Positions 8,897 through 17,845 of a stretch of DNA of 64,000 bases are shown here, in pieces (within the stretch, counting starts at the first letter, position 1; each line of letters starts with the position of its first letter). Made by a program: the position numbers and the translations under genes. The notes below the pieces were generated by a model, which saw only the letters and a program-made list of their open reading frames with translations, had not been told where the DNA came from and made no database searches. This stretch comes from Micromonospora carbonacea (lineage in GTDB: Bacteria > Actinomycetota > Actinomycetes > Mycobacteriales > Micromonosporaceae): NCBI RefSeq assembly GCF_014205165.1, contig NZ_JACHMZ010000001.1, positions 5,748,501 to 5,812,500 on the forward strand. The letters are read 5' to 3'.

Positions 8897-11800
8897 ATGG
8901 TGTTCACTCCCACCCTACCCTTCGACCCGGGCAATCTAGGCATAGTAGGCCCTAGGGTCCTGCGTGGATTTCAGATGCTGCGGATCGGGCGCCACACCAG
9001 TTCCGTCTTCCTTTTGCCCCAGGGCGGTATATGGTTGGTCACCGGCCAGGGCCCCGGTTCTGGCTCCAACGGTGTCGGCAAGACGGTACTGCTTGGAGCC
9101 CTGACCCTTTTGAACGGGGATCCCCAGTGGAGAGGTGAACACGGAGTCGGTCCGTACGCGGCGCGACTGTTGTTCGACAGGCGACGAGCGAAGATCTCCG
9201 ACACGCGCTTCGAAGACGCGTTACGCGGGTTCCTCATAGGAGTTTATCTGCACCCGCAACGTCCCGACGACGCCATCACCGTCATGATGCGCATTCAAAA
9301 GCTCGACGGCAGGTACATTCAGGTTCGATGGAGCGAAGGGGTACTGCTCGCCGAAGGCCTCTCCGAGGCAGAGCGGTTGCGAAGCGCCGAGGGGATATGG
9401 GAGAGCATTCGCGCAAGCGGGCAGCTCGGCGCGATCACCTACGCAGAAGAATTATTCGGCCATTCGCCACGCTGTCTCGCATACATTCGTGCCCGGGGAA
9501 GCGAAGACAACCAGGACACCGGGATCCTCGCTTTGGGCCAGAAGCAGTTCAGGCCGGCAGATCTAGCACAGCACCTGATTGCGTTGACGGGGCAACAGCA
9601 GGCCGTCAATGATGAGCGCCGATACAGACAGCAAATCGCGGCCGAGAAGCTGGCCCTAGACACCGAGAAGGCAAACCATGAAGAGCTGCTTGAGAAGGAG
9701 CGACAGCAGCTGTCAGACATTGAAAACCGAGCGCAAGCAAAGCGAATTGCGGAAGAGGCGGAAGGACAGTGGCACAACTTTCTTGAGCTTGGTGCCACGC
9801 TCGAGCAACTCAAGGAAAAAGCGTTCCGCAAGAAAGCGCAGGAGCTCCGGTCGAAACTGGACGGGATCAATAGGAAAATCCAGGAAAAAGAACGGGATCT
9901 GAGTGAGCTCCCCAGCCTTGCGACATTAGCCCGAAAGTCAAGCGAAGACGCGGGGCGCGCAGAGAATGCCAGCAAGAAGCTGCGCACAATCGGCGAGCAG
10001 ATTGGAAAAAGCAAGACGCGGGAAGAGCACCTTCGCACCATCATTCCAGGGCTACGCACAGCTGCGGCGATGTCCCTTGGGTTTACTGCCGAGCAGGCAC
10101 AAGAGCGGTTGCGCGCTGCCACTGAAGCAGAAGCCGGACTCAGGAAAGTAGCAGGCGAAACCAGCGCCCGAGTTACTGCAGCACGCGATGAAATCGAGCA
10201 GATGCGAGCTGGGCACGAGGGCGCAGCTGGCCACGTCATAGCCGAACTCGCTGCTCACGACATACCTGCCGTAAGGCTGCTCGACCTGATCAGGCTGGAC
10301 GATGACCAGCGAACGCTTTGGGAAGCTCGGCTGGCGCTCTACGCCGACGCTCTGGTGGTCAACAGAAGTCACCAATCGTTTGACGAGGCCGTCTTCGAGG
10401 ACGTCCTGCGTCACAGCCCGGGCATCCCCGTCCTCGCAAGCGATCAAGAGATCGAGCCAATTACCGTCCCGCCGGCTGGCTCCAGCTTGGAAGGTGCGCT
10501 GGGCAACCTCGTCCGCACCCTAGACTCCCGTTTGACGAGGGTCGACGACGCCTCGGTCAGTGACCCTCAGCTCGGCGTCAGAATCTGGGGCGGATTCGAG
10601 CTGCCCCTTACGGACCGGAAGGCTGTTATAGCGGCGAGACTGAGGAGGCTGGAACAACTCGAAAGGGAGCATTATCAAGCCGAAGGTGCTGTCGAGAAGG
10701 CGGCAAAGCGGGTAGAGGAATCGCAACAAGTTGTCGATGCCGTAGCAGCAGTCAGGGAGCTGGCTGAGGCCGAAGACGAGCACACTAAGGTAACGGCGCG
10801 GATAGCGGAGCTAGAGAAGCAGTACACCGCAGGCGAGGAGATCGCTGGAACCTTGCGAGACGTCGCCGTGCGTTCCAAGGAGGCGTTCAATACTCACGAC
10901 GCGACGTTGAAGAGTCTGCGCCAAGAGATCAATGACCTCAAGCACAATGGTCCTGACAGTCGCGGAAAGACTACGGAGACGCTGGGCGAGGCACAGGAGC
11001 AAGTCGAGCGCCAGGAACTCGTGACGCAACGCTGGCGCGAGTCGCTCGGTGTCACCGAGCTCGCTGCAATCGTCGAACGGGTCGAGGCGGAGACTGCCGA
11101 CCGCCTGAGTACTCAGCGCAACGCAACTCTCAGAGAAGCGTGCAATCGGCTCATCGACGCCATCGACTGCGTTGTCGTTGAATTGGCCCGCCCCGAACAG
11201 GTCGCAGAGAGCTCCGACAAGGACGAAAACCCCTTTGCCGACCATGTCGCAGGACTGAACATGCAAGTACTTGAACTCCGCGAGTGGTGCAAGGCGCACC
11301 ATGCACCTGCCGAGGCCAACATGTCGTTCCGTACGCGTGTCAAGGCGCTCGACGACTGGCTAGCATGGTTCAGCGAAGGCGATGCCGAGGAAGAGGCAGC
11401 CATTCTCTCCCGCCAGGCAGCCCGAAGGCAGAACATCGCCGCCCGAGAACACGCGACGTCGCAGACAGAACAGTGGCTCAACAGCATGCGCGACATGCAG
11501 ATCGAGGACATCGGGAAGGCATTCCGGGAAGCTGAGAAGCAGCTAAATGATTTGCTCAACGTGGCCGGCAGGGAACGCGTCGCGTTGCGGTTCAGTCATG
11601 TCGATGTCGGAGATCCGCATGAGCCACTCAGGTGGGAGATTTACCCGGAGTGGATAATGAAGGGAGGCGAGGCTGTCGAATACGGATCCTCGCCAAACAC
11701 CGCCGAGCTGATCATTCTTCATACGCTTCTCGCGGTCTCCTCGATGGTGTCTGCTTCCGATCCACAGGGCCGGATGATCGTGATCGACGAGTCCGGTAAC

Positions 11801-12070
11801 AACCTCGACGGAAGCAACCTCCGAAAGCTCGCTTCTATTCTCCAGCACGTCGCAGCGGCGAACGGGCTCTCGGTCGTACTGGCATGTCAGGACGTCTACT
11901 CCCACCTGGTGGCGCAGCACGCCGCCAGTCAGCTGAAGCTCCTGCGGCCCGCCACCAACGACGCCCTGAACGCCAAACCGTCGCTCTTGCACGGGCCGGA
12001 AGACCCAGAGGTATTGAAGCTGTTCTTGCCCCATCTGAGTGTCAGTGAGTCGGCGTGGCCTCAAGAATAG
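8897..12070 (+). CDS. SMC-like ATPase (MksB/JetC/MukB-like), 1,057 aa
   Basis: ATG 8897 has AAGGAG 6 bases upstream. Walker A GSNGVGKT is at residues 56-63 and Walker B MIVIDE at 960-965, followed by the D-loop NNLDGSN and an H-loop-type segment, the split ATPase head of SMC proteins. Between them lie two long charged coiled coils (about 225-440 and 590-900) around a non-coiled block at about 445-580 where a hinge belongs. The ABC signature region at about 930-940 (SSPNTAE) departs from the usual LSGGE/Q. The length, with relatively short coils, resembles MksB/JetC rather than canonical SMC. It probably acts with the three upstream proteins as a DNA-loading or loop-extruding complex. Confidence 0.85.
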   Translation: MVFTPTLPFDPGNLGIVGPRVLRGFQMLRIGRHTSSVFLLPQGGIWLVTGQGPGSGSNGVGKTVLLGALTLLNGDPQWRGEHGVGPYAARLLFDRRRAKISDTRFEDALRGFLIGVYLHPQRPDDAITVMMRIQKLDGRYIQVRWSEGVLLAEGLSEAERLRSAEGIWESIRASGQLGAITYAEELFGHSPRCLAYIRARGSEDNQDTGILALGQKQFRPADLAQHLIALTGQQQAVNDERRYRQQIAAEKLALDTEKANHEELLEKERQQLSDIENRAQAKRIAEEAEGQWHNFLELGATLEQLKEKAFRKKAQELRSKLDGINRKIQEKERDLSELPSLATLARKSSEDAGRAENASKKLRTIGEQIGKSKTREEHLRTIIPGLRTAAAMSLGFTAEQAQERLRAATEAEAGLRKVAGETSARVTAARDEIEQMRAGHEGAAGHVIAELAAHDIPAVRLLDLIRLDDDQRTLWEARLALYADALVVNRSHQSFDEAVFEDVLRHSPGIPVLASDQEIEPITVPPAGSSLEGALGNLVRTLDSRLTRVDDASVSDPQLGVRIWGGFELPLTDRKAVIAARLRRLEQLEREHYQAEGAVEKAAKRVEESQQVVDAVAAVRELAEAEDEHTKVTARIAELEKQYTAGEEIAGTLRDVAVRSKEAFNTHDATLKSLRQEINDLKHNGPDSRGKTTETLGEAQEQVERQELVTQRWRESLGVTELAAIVERVEAETADRLSTQRNATLREACNRLIDAIDCVVVELARPEQVAESSDKDENPFADHVAGLNMQVLELREWCKAHHAPAEANMSFRTRVKALDDWLAWFSEGDAEEEAAILSRQAARRQNIAAREHATSQTEQWLNSMRDMQIEDIGKAFREAEKQLNDLLNVAGRERVALRFSHVDVGDPHEPLRWEIYPEWIMKGGEAVEYGSSPNTAELIILHTLLAVSSMVSASDPQGRMIVIDESGNNLDGSNLRKLASILQHVAAANGLSVVLACQDVYSHLVAQHAASQLKLLRPATNDALNAKPSLLHGPEDPEVLKLFLPHLSVSESAWPQE

Positions 12071-13446
12071 TCACGGCAGCGATGCCACAGGAAATTCCCG
12101 GGTTGCCGGCACCTCTTGATGCCTTTCCGGTGTACCGAGTACACGAGCGCAAAAACGGCTCCGAAAGATATGAACTTCTCCGCTTGACTGTGGAGGCCGC
12201 CGCGAAGCCGACGCACGAGCAGCTGTACGAGACGCTCCAGGCGCTGCCCGCCGGGACGAGGAACTGGCTAACCCGTCAGGTGGTACGCAAGGCAGCCAGT
12301 ATCCATGATCGCTTCAAGGAGGAGGCACTTGCTACCGCTTACCACTGGTGCACAGCGGGCCTGGTCCGGCTCGACCTGTTGCCACCGCGACACGAAGGCA
12401 ACCCCGGGCCACTCATCGGTTGGAAGCTGACTGAAGGCGTGAGCAGCTACGCCAACAACCAGCGTGAGCAAACCGAGCAGGAGACGATGTCGATCTCCGC
12501 ACAGCTCGCCGAGGCCCGCGCCCGGCTCGCGGACCACCCGCTTGTCCCACTGCTCCTGGCTAGCGATGCGATGGATATAGAGTACAAGAGCCACCTGCTT
12601 ATAGTGGCCGAAAATGCTGCTGAAGGAACCATCCTGGCAGGCAGAATGTCAGAATTGCGCACATACTTGACCGATGGCGAATTGGCAACTCTACTGGTCG
12701 CGCGCCAACAATATCGAGACTACAAGCCTGTTGGCGAACTCGCCCGTGGCGGCCAGGCCATCGTCTTCAGCTCCCGGCACAAGCACACCGACCAAATCGT
12801 TGCGGTGAAGCGCGCCAAGTCACGGGACGACAGCGCTGTACGCCGAATGAGACGCGAGATCGAAGTGGCGGAAATCTTCGGTGGACACCCTCACATCATG
12901 CCCATCTTGGATGCAAGCCCAGATGGGGACTGGTTCGTAATGCCGCTGGCGCAGACGACTGCACTGTTGGAGATGGACCAACTGCGACAAGCACAACAAC
13001 TGAAAGCCATCGTCATGAGCGTACTCGACGGCCTTCGGAAGCCACACGCCAAAGGCTGGATTCACCGCGACATCAAACCCGAAAACATTCTTAAGATCCA
13101 GGGGCGATGGGTGGTAGCGGACTGGGGAATCGGCAAACGACCGCATGGCCAGACGAGCACTCCCGGACATACCAGAGCCGGAACGCTATATGGCACCGAG
13201 GGCTACGCTGCGCCCGAGTTAAGCGACGATGCCCACAAAGCAGGTCCGGAGGCTGATATTTACAGCGTCGGGCAGCTTATTGGGGCCATCCTTACAGGCC
13301 GGGTGCCACAGGCGAACATTCCGCTCCTGCCCGACGACCGCGGATGGCGGGAAGTTGTCGCTGCCGCAACAGCGTTCGATCCTCAGAGCCGCCCATCCGA
13401 TGTAGATGAATTCGAAGATCTCTGTGCGCCGTTGTGGCACGGGTGA
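12055..13446 (+). CDS. Ser/Thr protein kinase with novel N-terminal domain
   Basis: 463 aa from GTG 12055, overlapping the end of the SMC gene by 16 bases; ATG 12082 is an alternative. The C-terminal half is a complete Hanks-type kinase: glycine loop GELARGGQAIVF at 227-238, ATP lysine K252 in IVAVKRA, catalytic HRDIKPEN at 337-344, DWG in place of DFG at 356-358, and APE at 386-388. Residues 1-220 are helical and match nothing I recognise; they could dock on the SMC complex. There is no transmembrane segment or PASTA region, so it is cytosolic and unlike PknB. A kinase directly coupled to an SMC operon is unusual; in defence, kinases are known in BREX (PglW) and as Stk2. Confidence 0.88.
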   Translation: MASRIVTAAMPQEIPGLPAPLDAFPVYRVHERKNGSERYELLRLTVEAAAKPTHEQLYETLQALPAGTRNWLTRQVVRKAASIHDRFKEEALATAYHWCTAGLVRLDLLPPRHEGNPGPLIGWKLTEGVSSYANNQREQTEQETMSISAQLAEARARLADHPLVPLLLASDAMDIEYKSHLLIVAENAAEGTILAGRMSELRTYLTDGELATLLVARQQYRDYKPVGELARGGQAIVFSSRHKHTDQIVAVKRAKSRDDSAVRRMRREIEVAEIFGGHPHIMPILDASPDGDWFVMPLAQTTALLEMDQLRQAQQLKAIVMSVLDGLRKPHAKGWIHRDIKPENILKIQGRWVVADWGIGKRPHGQTSTPGHTRAGTLYGTEGYAAPELSDDAHKAGPEADIYSVGQLIGAILTGRVPQANIPLLPDDRGWREVVAAATAFDPQSRPSDVDEFEDLCAPLWHG

Positions 13447-13470
13447 GTTGCGATAAGGAAGGTCCCGCAC

Positions 13471-14487
13471 GTGAAGCGAATCGTGCTTGAGCCACTTTTC
13501 CTACACGCCGAATTGGTCAGCGCCTTACTCGGTCGCAACCGGGTCAGAAGAAGTTCCCCTGCCTCCCTCCGGGAGACGGTAGAGGGCGCACTTTCCGATT
13601 CAGCGCCCACAGCTTACGAATTGGCCGAGATGCTGGGTGAAGCCCTCCCCCAACTGAATATTCATGAGCTCCAAAGGATTTTCCACGAAGGCTCTCTTCG
13701 AGTCGGCACGCTGGTCGCCATCGAGCAAGAGTTCACCTTCGCGCGTGACCGCTCGCTTGAAGGGCCCGGAAGCAGCCCCATGCGCTTCACGGCGCCGATG
13801 AGCACCGACGCCGATGTCCACGTGCACGGGATCTTCAACGCCGAGCGTCTTGCTGCTGCATCAACCGCAGGGAACTTGGTTGGCGAGAGGGAGGTGTTCG
13901 TTCTAGGAACCATTGTTCGCCATAGCGGGAGATCAATCGAGATTCGGCCATCCTTCATTGGTATTCGGTCTTACGTGAAAGATGATCTCGACGCGCTCTT
14001 CGGAGTTAGCGAATCTTTGCGAGTCTATCCATCAGAGATCGATCAGTTCAGCGGCGTCGACTTCGCGACTCCGTGCACGCCTTCCGAGCTTCAGGCACTG
14101 CACCACACGAGCGAGGACGAGGTCAAGCGCTCCATCGCCGCCTTGATTGGTGAACCATTTGTCGCCAAAGACTGGGGCGGAGAAAAGTCCGACCTCTATA
14201 CAAGCCGGACGTCGATCCGTGGCAATCATGTCGCAAGTGCGTGGCTATTCAAAGGCCCCGGCGCGAACGGGCCAATGACTGTGCGAACGCTTGGTAAGCG
14301 CGGAGACCAGATCGATCGACTTTATAGCGAGCCGGCCGACCTTCTGGTGCTGCAGCACTATCGCGAAATAGCAACGGCCGTCGTAAACATGATGTCGGTG
14401 TATGCACATCAGATGAGCCGACCTCGAAAGTTCATGATCCTCGACGGCGAAGACACAGCCAAGATTCTTAGAGCGATAGCGGTCTGA
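13471..14487 (+). CDS. Unassigned 338-aa last gene of the SMC-kinase operon
   Basis: GTG 13471 is preceded by AAGGAAGG, 25 bases after the kinase stop, so it belongs to the same operon. The N-terminal 120 residues are helical. The middle (about 120-180) looks beta-rich, with IVRHSGRSIEIRPSFIGIRS. The C-terminal third contains AWLFKGPG, then TLGKRGDQIDRLYSEPADLL, then FMILDGED, an alternation of strands and acidic/basic residues that could be a PD-(D/E)xK-type nuclease core; this is only a suggestion. It takes the position where Wadjet operons encode the JetD TOPRIM nuclease but shows no TOPRIM motif. It may be the effector or the kinase substrate. Confidence 0.6.
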   Translation: MKRIVLEPLFLHAELVSALLGRNRVRRSSPASLRETVEGALSDSAPTAYELAEMLGEALPQLNIHELQRIFHEGSLRVGTLVAIEQEFTFARDRSLEGPGSSPMRFTAPMSTDADVHVHGIFNAERLAAASTAGNLVGEREVFVLGTIVRHSGRSIEIRPSFIGIRSYVKDDLDALFGVSESLRVYPSEIDQFSGVDFATPCTPSELQALHHTSEDEVKRSIAALIGEPFVAKDWGGEKSDLYTSRTSIRGNHVASAWLFKGPGANGPMTVRTLGKRGDQIDRLYSEPADLLVLQHYREIATAVVNMMSVYAHQMSRPRKFMILDGEDTAKILRAIAV

Positions 14488-14698
14488 TCGGCACCCTCTC
14501 TTTCTTCAAACGGGTCAGCCTCAAGGTTGCGAACATCGCCGCGAACGACACGACTTGGAAAAGTATGCCCCTATTGGCGCCGGCTGACCCTCTGGCACCT
14601 TGTGAGCAGCCCGGCCTGGACCGAGCTCGCCGACGTCGGAATGCTGCGAATCAACCCTGCTGGATCTCTCCTCGGGTCGTGCCGGCGCAGACATGGGT

Positions 14699-16171
14699 CT
14701 ACGCCGACCTTTCAGCGGCGCGCTGGCGCGGGACGATCGACGCAGTGGCTTCGGCGGCGGCGTGGGATAGCTCGGGTAGAACGTCGCCGTAGAACTTGGC
14801 GGTGAAGTGCGGGCTGGAGTGGCGGAGTCGGCTGGAGATGATCTTCATCTGCACGCCGGCGGCCAGGCCCATGGTGGCGGCGCCGTGTCGAAGGTCGTGA
14901 AGTCGGATGGGTGGTAGCCCGGCTTGGGTGGCGAGGTGGTGGAAGTGGTCGGTGACGTCGGCCGGGTGGAGCCGCCCACCAGTGGGTGTGGTGAACACGA
15001 GTCCGGTGGTGGTCCAGGCAGGACCGGCGGCGAGGCGTTCGCGGTGTTGCCGGGTGCGGTGGGCGCGCAGCACTGCGACGGTTTCGGTGTCGAGGGCGAC
15101 CGCGGCTTCGCTGTCGGTGGTTTTGGGTGTGTCGATGGCGGTGGCCCAGCCGTGTTGGACGAGTTGCCAGCGGACGGTGAGGGTGTGGGCGTCGAGGTCG
15201 AGGTCGTCCCAGTGCAGGCCGCAGGCTTCCCCGCGGCGTAGGCCGGTGAAGGTGATGAGGTGGTAGAGGGCGTAGAGCCGGTCGTCGGCGTCGTGGGTGT
15301 GGTCGAGGAATCTGCCGGTGTGTTCGGGTGTCCAGATCATGACGGGGCTGGGGGTCTTGCCGGTGCCGCGCCAGGTCTTGATCCGTTGGTCGGTCCAGAC
15401 GGTGGGCTTGGGTGGCCGGGCTGTGGGTAGTTCGACCATCAGGGCGGGGTTGGTGTCGATGTAGCGGTAACGGCGCATCGCGTCGTTGAGGGCCTTGCGC
15501 AGGGTGGCGTGGATGACGTGCAGGGTTCTGGGGCCGACGATCCGCTGGTTCTTGACCTGGTCGCGTTTCGCGGGGTCGCGGCTGGCGCGCAGGGTGGCGA
15601 TGGTGGTGTTGCGTTCGGCGATGGCGTCGTACATGGCGTCGATGTGTCCGGGGCGGAGCCGGTCGATGCGCAGGTGGCCGAGATGCGGGATGAGGTACAG
15701 CCGGATGTGGCCTTCGTAGGAGCGCAGGGTGCCGGTCTTGATGTTCTTGCGTCCGGCGAGCCAGTCGGTCAGGTACGCCTGCATGGTGGGCAGTTCGGTG
15801 GGGGTGATGTCCAGGTGCAGCGCCCGCCGAATCTGGTCCGGGGTGGGGACGGGAGCGCCGGTCTTGACGGCGGCCTCGATCAGGTCGCCGGTCTTGACGG
15901 TGGTGTGCGGGTCGGTGGGGTCGGGGACGGCGAGCGCGGCCCGGATGCGGTCCAGGACGGCGTCGGCGTCGGCCTGGGTGGCGTAGGGGCCATGGCGGAG
16001 CGGGCGGCGGGTGCCGTCGGCGCGGGCTGGTACTTCGATCTGCCAGTGCCAGTGGCCGTGGGTGCGGGACCAGCCGCCGCCGGGCCGGCGAAGCTGGGGA
16101 CAGGAGCGTCCCAGTCGCCGGCCCGTGACGCTGTCGCGGCAGCCGCAGCGTTTGAAGGTAGATCCCTTCAC
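14699..16171 (-). CDS. int: Tyrosine-type site-specific integrase
   Basis: 490 aa. The catalytic set is complete: R312 in FTGLRRGEACGL, K350 in DTPKTTDS, H425 and R428 in HDLRHGAAT, H451 in RLRHSSPHF and the nucleophile Y461 in TAKFYGDV. Residues about 130-230 are the SAM-like core-binding domain and the first 60, with paired Cys, an arm-binding domain. The type is that of actinomycete integrative elements inserting into tRNA genes. It overlaps the excisionase gene (ATGA at 16168-16171). It probably integrated the 30-kb island into tRNA-Lys, but it sits 8.5 kb from the left core rather than beside it, so the SMC operon lies between int and att. Confidence 0.95.
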   Translation of the reverse strand: MKGSTFKRCGCRDSVTGRRLGRSCPQLRRPGGGWSRTHGHWHWQIEVPARADGTRRPLRHGPYATQADADAVLDRIRAALAVPDPTDPHTTVKTGDLIEAAVKTGAPVPTPDQIRRALHLDITPTELPTMQAYLTDWLAGRKNIKTGTLRSYEGHIRLYLIPHLGHLRIDRLRPGHIDAMYDAIAERNTTIATLRASRDPAKRDQVKNQRIVGPRTLHVIHATLRKALNDAMRRYRYIDTNPALMVELPTARPPKPTVWTDQRIKTWRGTGKTPSPVMIWTPEHTGRFLDHTHDADDRLYALYHLITFTGLRRGEACGLHWDDLDLDAHTLTVRWQLVQHGWATAIDTPKTTDSEAAVALDTETVAVLRAHRTRQHRERLAAGPAWTTTGLVFTTPTGGRLHPADVTDHFHHLATQAGLPPIRLHDLRHGAATMGLAAGVQMKIISSRLRHSSPHFTAKFYGDVLPELSHAAAEATASIVPRQRAAERSA

Positions 16172-16572
16172 TCATCGTCTCCTGGATGCTTCGTATGGTG
16201 CCGCCAGCGGTGTCGGGTGGAATCCGCTGGTGGCGGGGTCATCGCATCCACGCTCACCTTCGCGTCGGCTTCAAGTCGTTCGCCGCCGGTCCCGTTGGGG
16301 TTGGGTTGGAGGAGGTGGAGCAGGGCGGCGACCGGGACGATGATGCGGCTGCCGGCCCGGATCAGCGGTATGGGGAACTGGTCGGTGGCGGCGAGCCGGT
16401 ACGCCTGGGATCGGCTAATCCCGAGCACGGAGGCGGTGGTGGCGAGGGTGGTGGTCACGCCGAGGGCACGGATGCGCTCGACCGTCCACACCTCCCCGAC
16501 ACCGGGCACGGCGGTGGTGCTGTCGGTCGTGGTGCGGGTGGTCTGGTCATCGTGATTCGTGGGGCTGTTCAT
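16168..16572 (-). CDS. xis: Excisionase / helix-turn-helix protein
   Basis: 134 aa from ATG 16572, with AGGAG upstream. Residues about 35-80 form a MerR/excisionase-type helix-turn-helix (TTASVLGISRSQAYRL, then PIPLIRAGSRIIVPV, helix and wing). Flanks are polar and probably disordered. It overlaps the integrase start and the end of the DUF2637 gene, so xis and int are co-translated in the usual order for actinomycete integrative elements. It should bind the attachment arms and favour excision. Confidence 0.8.
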   Translation of the reverse strand: MNSPTNHDDQTTRTTTDSTTAVPGVGEVWTVERIRALGVTTTLATTASVLGISRSQAYRLAATDQFPIPLIRAGSRIIVPVAALLHLLQPNPNGTGGERLEADAKVSVDAMTPPPADSTRHRWRHHTKHPGDDE

Positions 16573-17464
16573 GATCAGGTTTCTCCTGGTTATGAGATGG
16601 ATGGCTGTGCGGTAGGAGCGGGGTAGCCCCGCCGGGGTCGACCGGCGCAGGGGTGGCTGCTCCGCCACCGTTGCGCCGCTTCGGTAACTGAGGCGGTGGC
16701 GTCGGGTTGGTCGGCATGATCGGGCTCACGATCAGTCCGGGTGGTGCCGACGATTCGACCTTGAGGGTTTTGAGGAGTTCGGATAGGCGAGTGTTGGACA
16801 CGGTGTGACCGGCTGCGCGCAGCGCTTCGGCGAGTGCCGCCCGGGTCAGTGCCTGCCCGTCCGTGGCGAGCCGGTCCCGGACCTTGCGCGCCGCCGGCAG
16901 CAGCTCGCCAACGTCGCCGGATGGCTGCGCGGACGGTCCCCGGTCCGCTCTCCGCTGCCGGTCCCGTCCGCCACGTCGACGACGCCCATCCGATGAGCGA
17001 ACGGTCCCGGTGCTGGATGGCTCCCCCGCCGTGACGGCGGACCGTACCGTCTCGTCCGGTCCGCTGTCCTGAGCGGTCCGTCCGGCCTCGTCCGGTTGGC
17101 AGTCCGCGACCGTTCGGGCGGTGGCGGGCGTGGCGGTGCTGGTCCGGCCGAGGGCGATCTTGACCATGACGAGGAATCCGAGCGCGGGTACGGCGGCGGC
17201 GACCCAGCCGATGACCGAGGGTTCGGCCTCGACGACCTGCGCCGCCAGGGACAGCGTGACGGCGCAGGCCAGCACAGTGGCTGGGAAGACGGTGGAGGTG
17301 TGGGCGCGTTTGCGGCGGCGCAGTTCCAGGCCGGAGGCGATGGACATCAGCTCCAGGACGATCGCGTCTGCCCAGGCCAGCCAGCCGGGTTGGCCGTGCG
17401 CGGCGGCGACGTTGTGCACGTGGGTGAAGCTGGCCGCTCCGGCTGCGCCGCCGATGGCCAGCAT
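16547..17464 (-). CDS. DUF2637 (SpdB-like) membrane protein
   Basis: The frame read from ATG 17464 gives 305 aa with membrane segments at about 1-12, 24-45, 60-78 and 84-102. SFTHVHNVAAAHGQPGWLAW is the DUF2637 signature seen in plasmid and integrative-element spread/transfer proteins. The C-terminal half is a polar linker and a helical domain (ALAEALRAAGHTVSNTRLSE) that looks DNA-binding. The reading frame begins in the middle of the first membrane segment. The expected N-terminus (MGHDSTDP, ATG 17546, just after GGAGG) lies in another frame and meets TGA at 17520, where a +1 shift would join the two. See the separate site entry. An open frame extends farther, to GTG 17849, overlapping the upstream gene. 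Confidence 0.75.
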   Translation of the reverse strand: MLAIGGAAGAASFTHVHNVAAAHGQPGWLAWADAIVLELMSIASGLELRRRKRAHTSTVFPATVLACAVTLSLAAQVVEAEPSVIGWVAAAVPALGFLVMVKIALGRTSTATPATARTVADCQPDEAGRTAQDSGPDETVRSAVTAGEPSSTGTVRSSDGRRRRGGRDRQRRADRGPSAQPSGDVGELLPAARKVRDRLATDGQALTRAALAEALRAAGHTVSNTRLSELLKTLKVESSAPPGLIVSPIMPTNPTPPPQLPKRRNGGGAATPAPVDPGGATPLLPHSHPSHNQEKPDHEQPHESR

Positions 17465-17518
17465 GATGACGACCTGGACGACGCCCTCGACGCGACTGCC
17501 GCGCGGACTGGTGTCCGG

Positions 17519-17525
17519 GTCAGGG
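17519..17525 (-). other. Possible +1 frameshift site CCC-TGA-C
   Basis: On the minus strand the codons after ATG 17546 read to GAT CCC TGA C. Slipping by +1 on CCC gives CCT GAC CCG GAC and continues without interruption into the DUF2637 frame. CCC-TGA is a known shift-prone context, and TGA-C mirrors the RF2 gene site. A single-base indel or a sequencing error in the C run would look the same. Confidence 0.4.
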
Positions 17526-17845
17526 ATCGGTGCTGTCGTGGCCCATCACCTCCCCGACCCCGGACAGGGGTTCCGGTCCGTCCGTCAGTCGCAGGAGGCG
17601 GGACCGGATGGCGGACCGACCCGGCTTCGGACAACAGTCGGGACGGGGCTCGGACACCGGTCGCGGACCGCCCGACGCGGACGCCGGACCGAGAAGTGGT
17701 CCGCCGCTGCGGGAGCAAACGACTGGTGCTCCCACGAATCTGTCAGCGCCGCCCGCGCTGCTCACGACAGATCCGTGACAGACGCCGGCCGTTGCTGTCC
17801 GATCCGCAGCGGAGGTACTGTCCACGGCCGTCGTGCCGTCGCCGA

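Noticed and set aside
8897..12070. Housekeeping Smc, RecN or SbcC
   Set aside because: Length, the degenerate signature region and the kleisin/KITE-like neighbours fit MksB/JetC-type proteins better; no nuclease partner SbcD is adjacent.
12055..13446. PknB-type receptor kinase
   Set aside because: No transmembrane segment or PASTA repeats; the kinase domain is C-terminal, not N-terminal.
15509..16555. Plus-strand frame opposite the integrase
   Set aside because: Low-complexity Gly/Val product antisense to an integrase with all catalytic residues.
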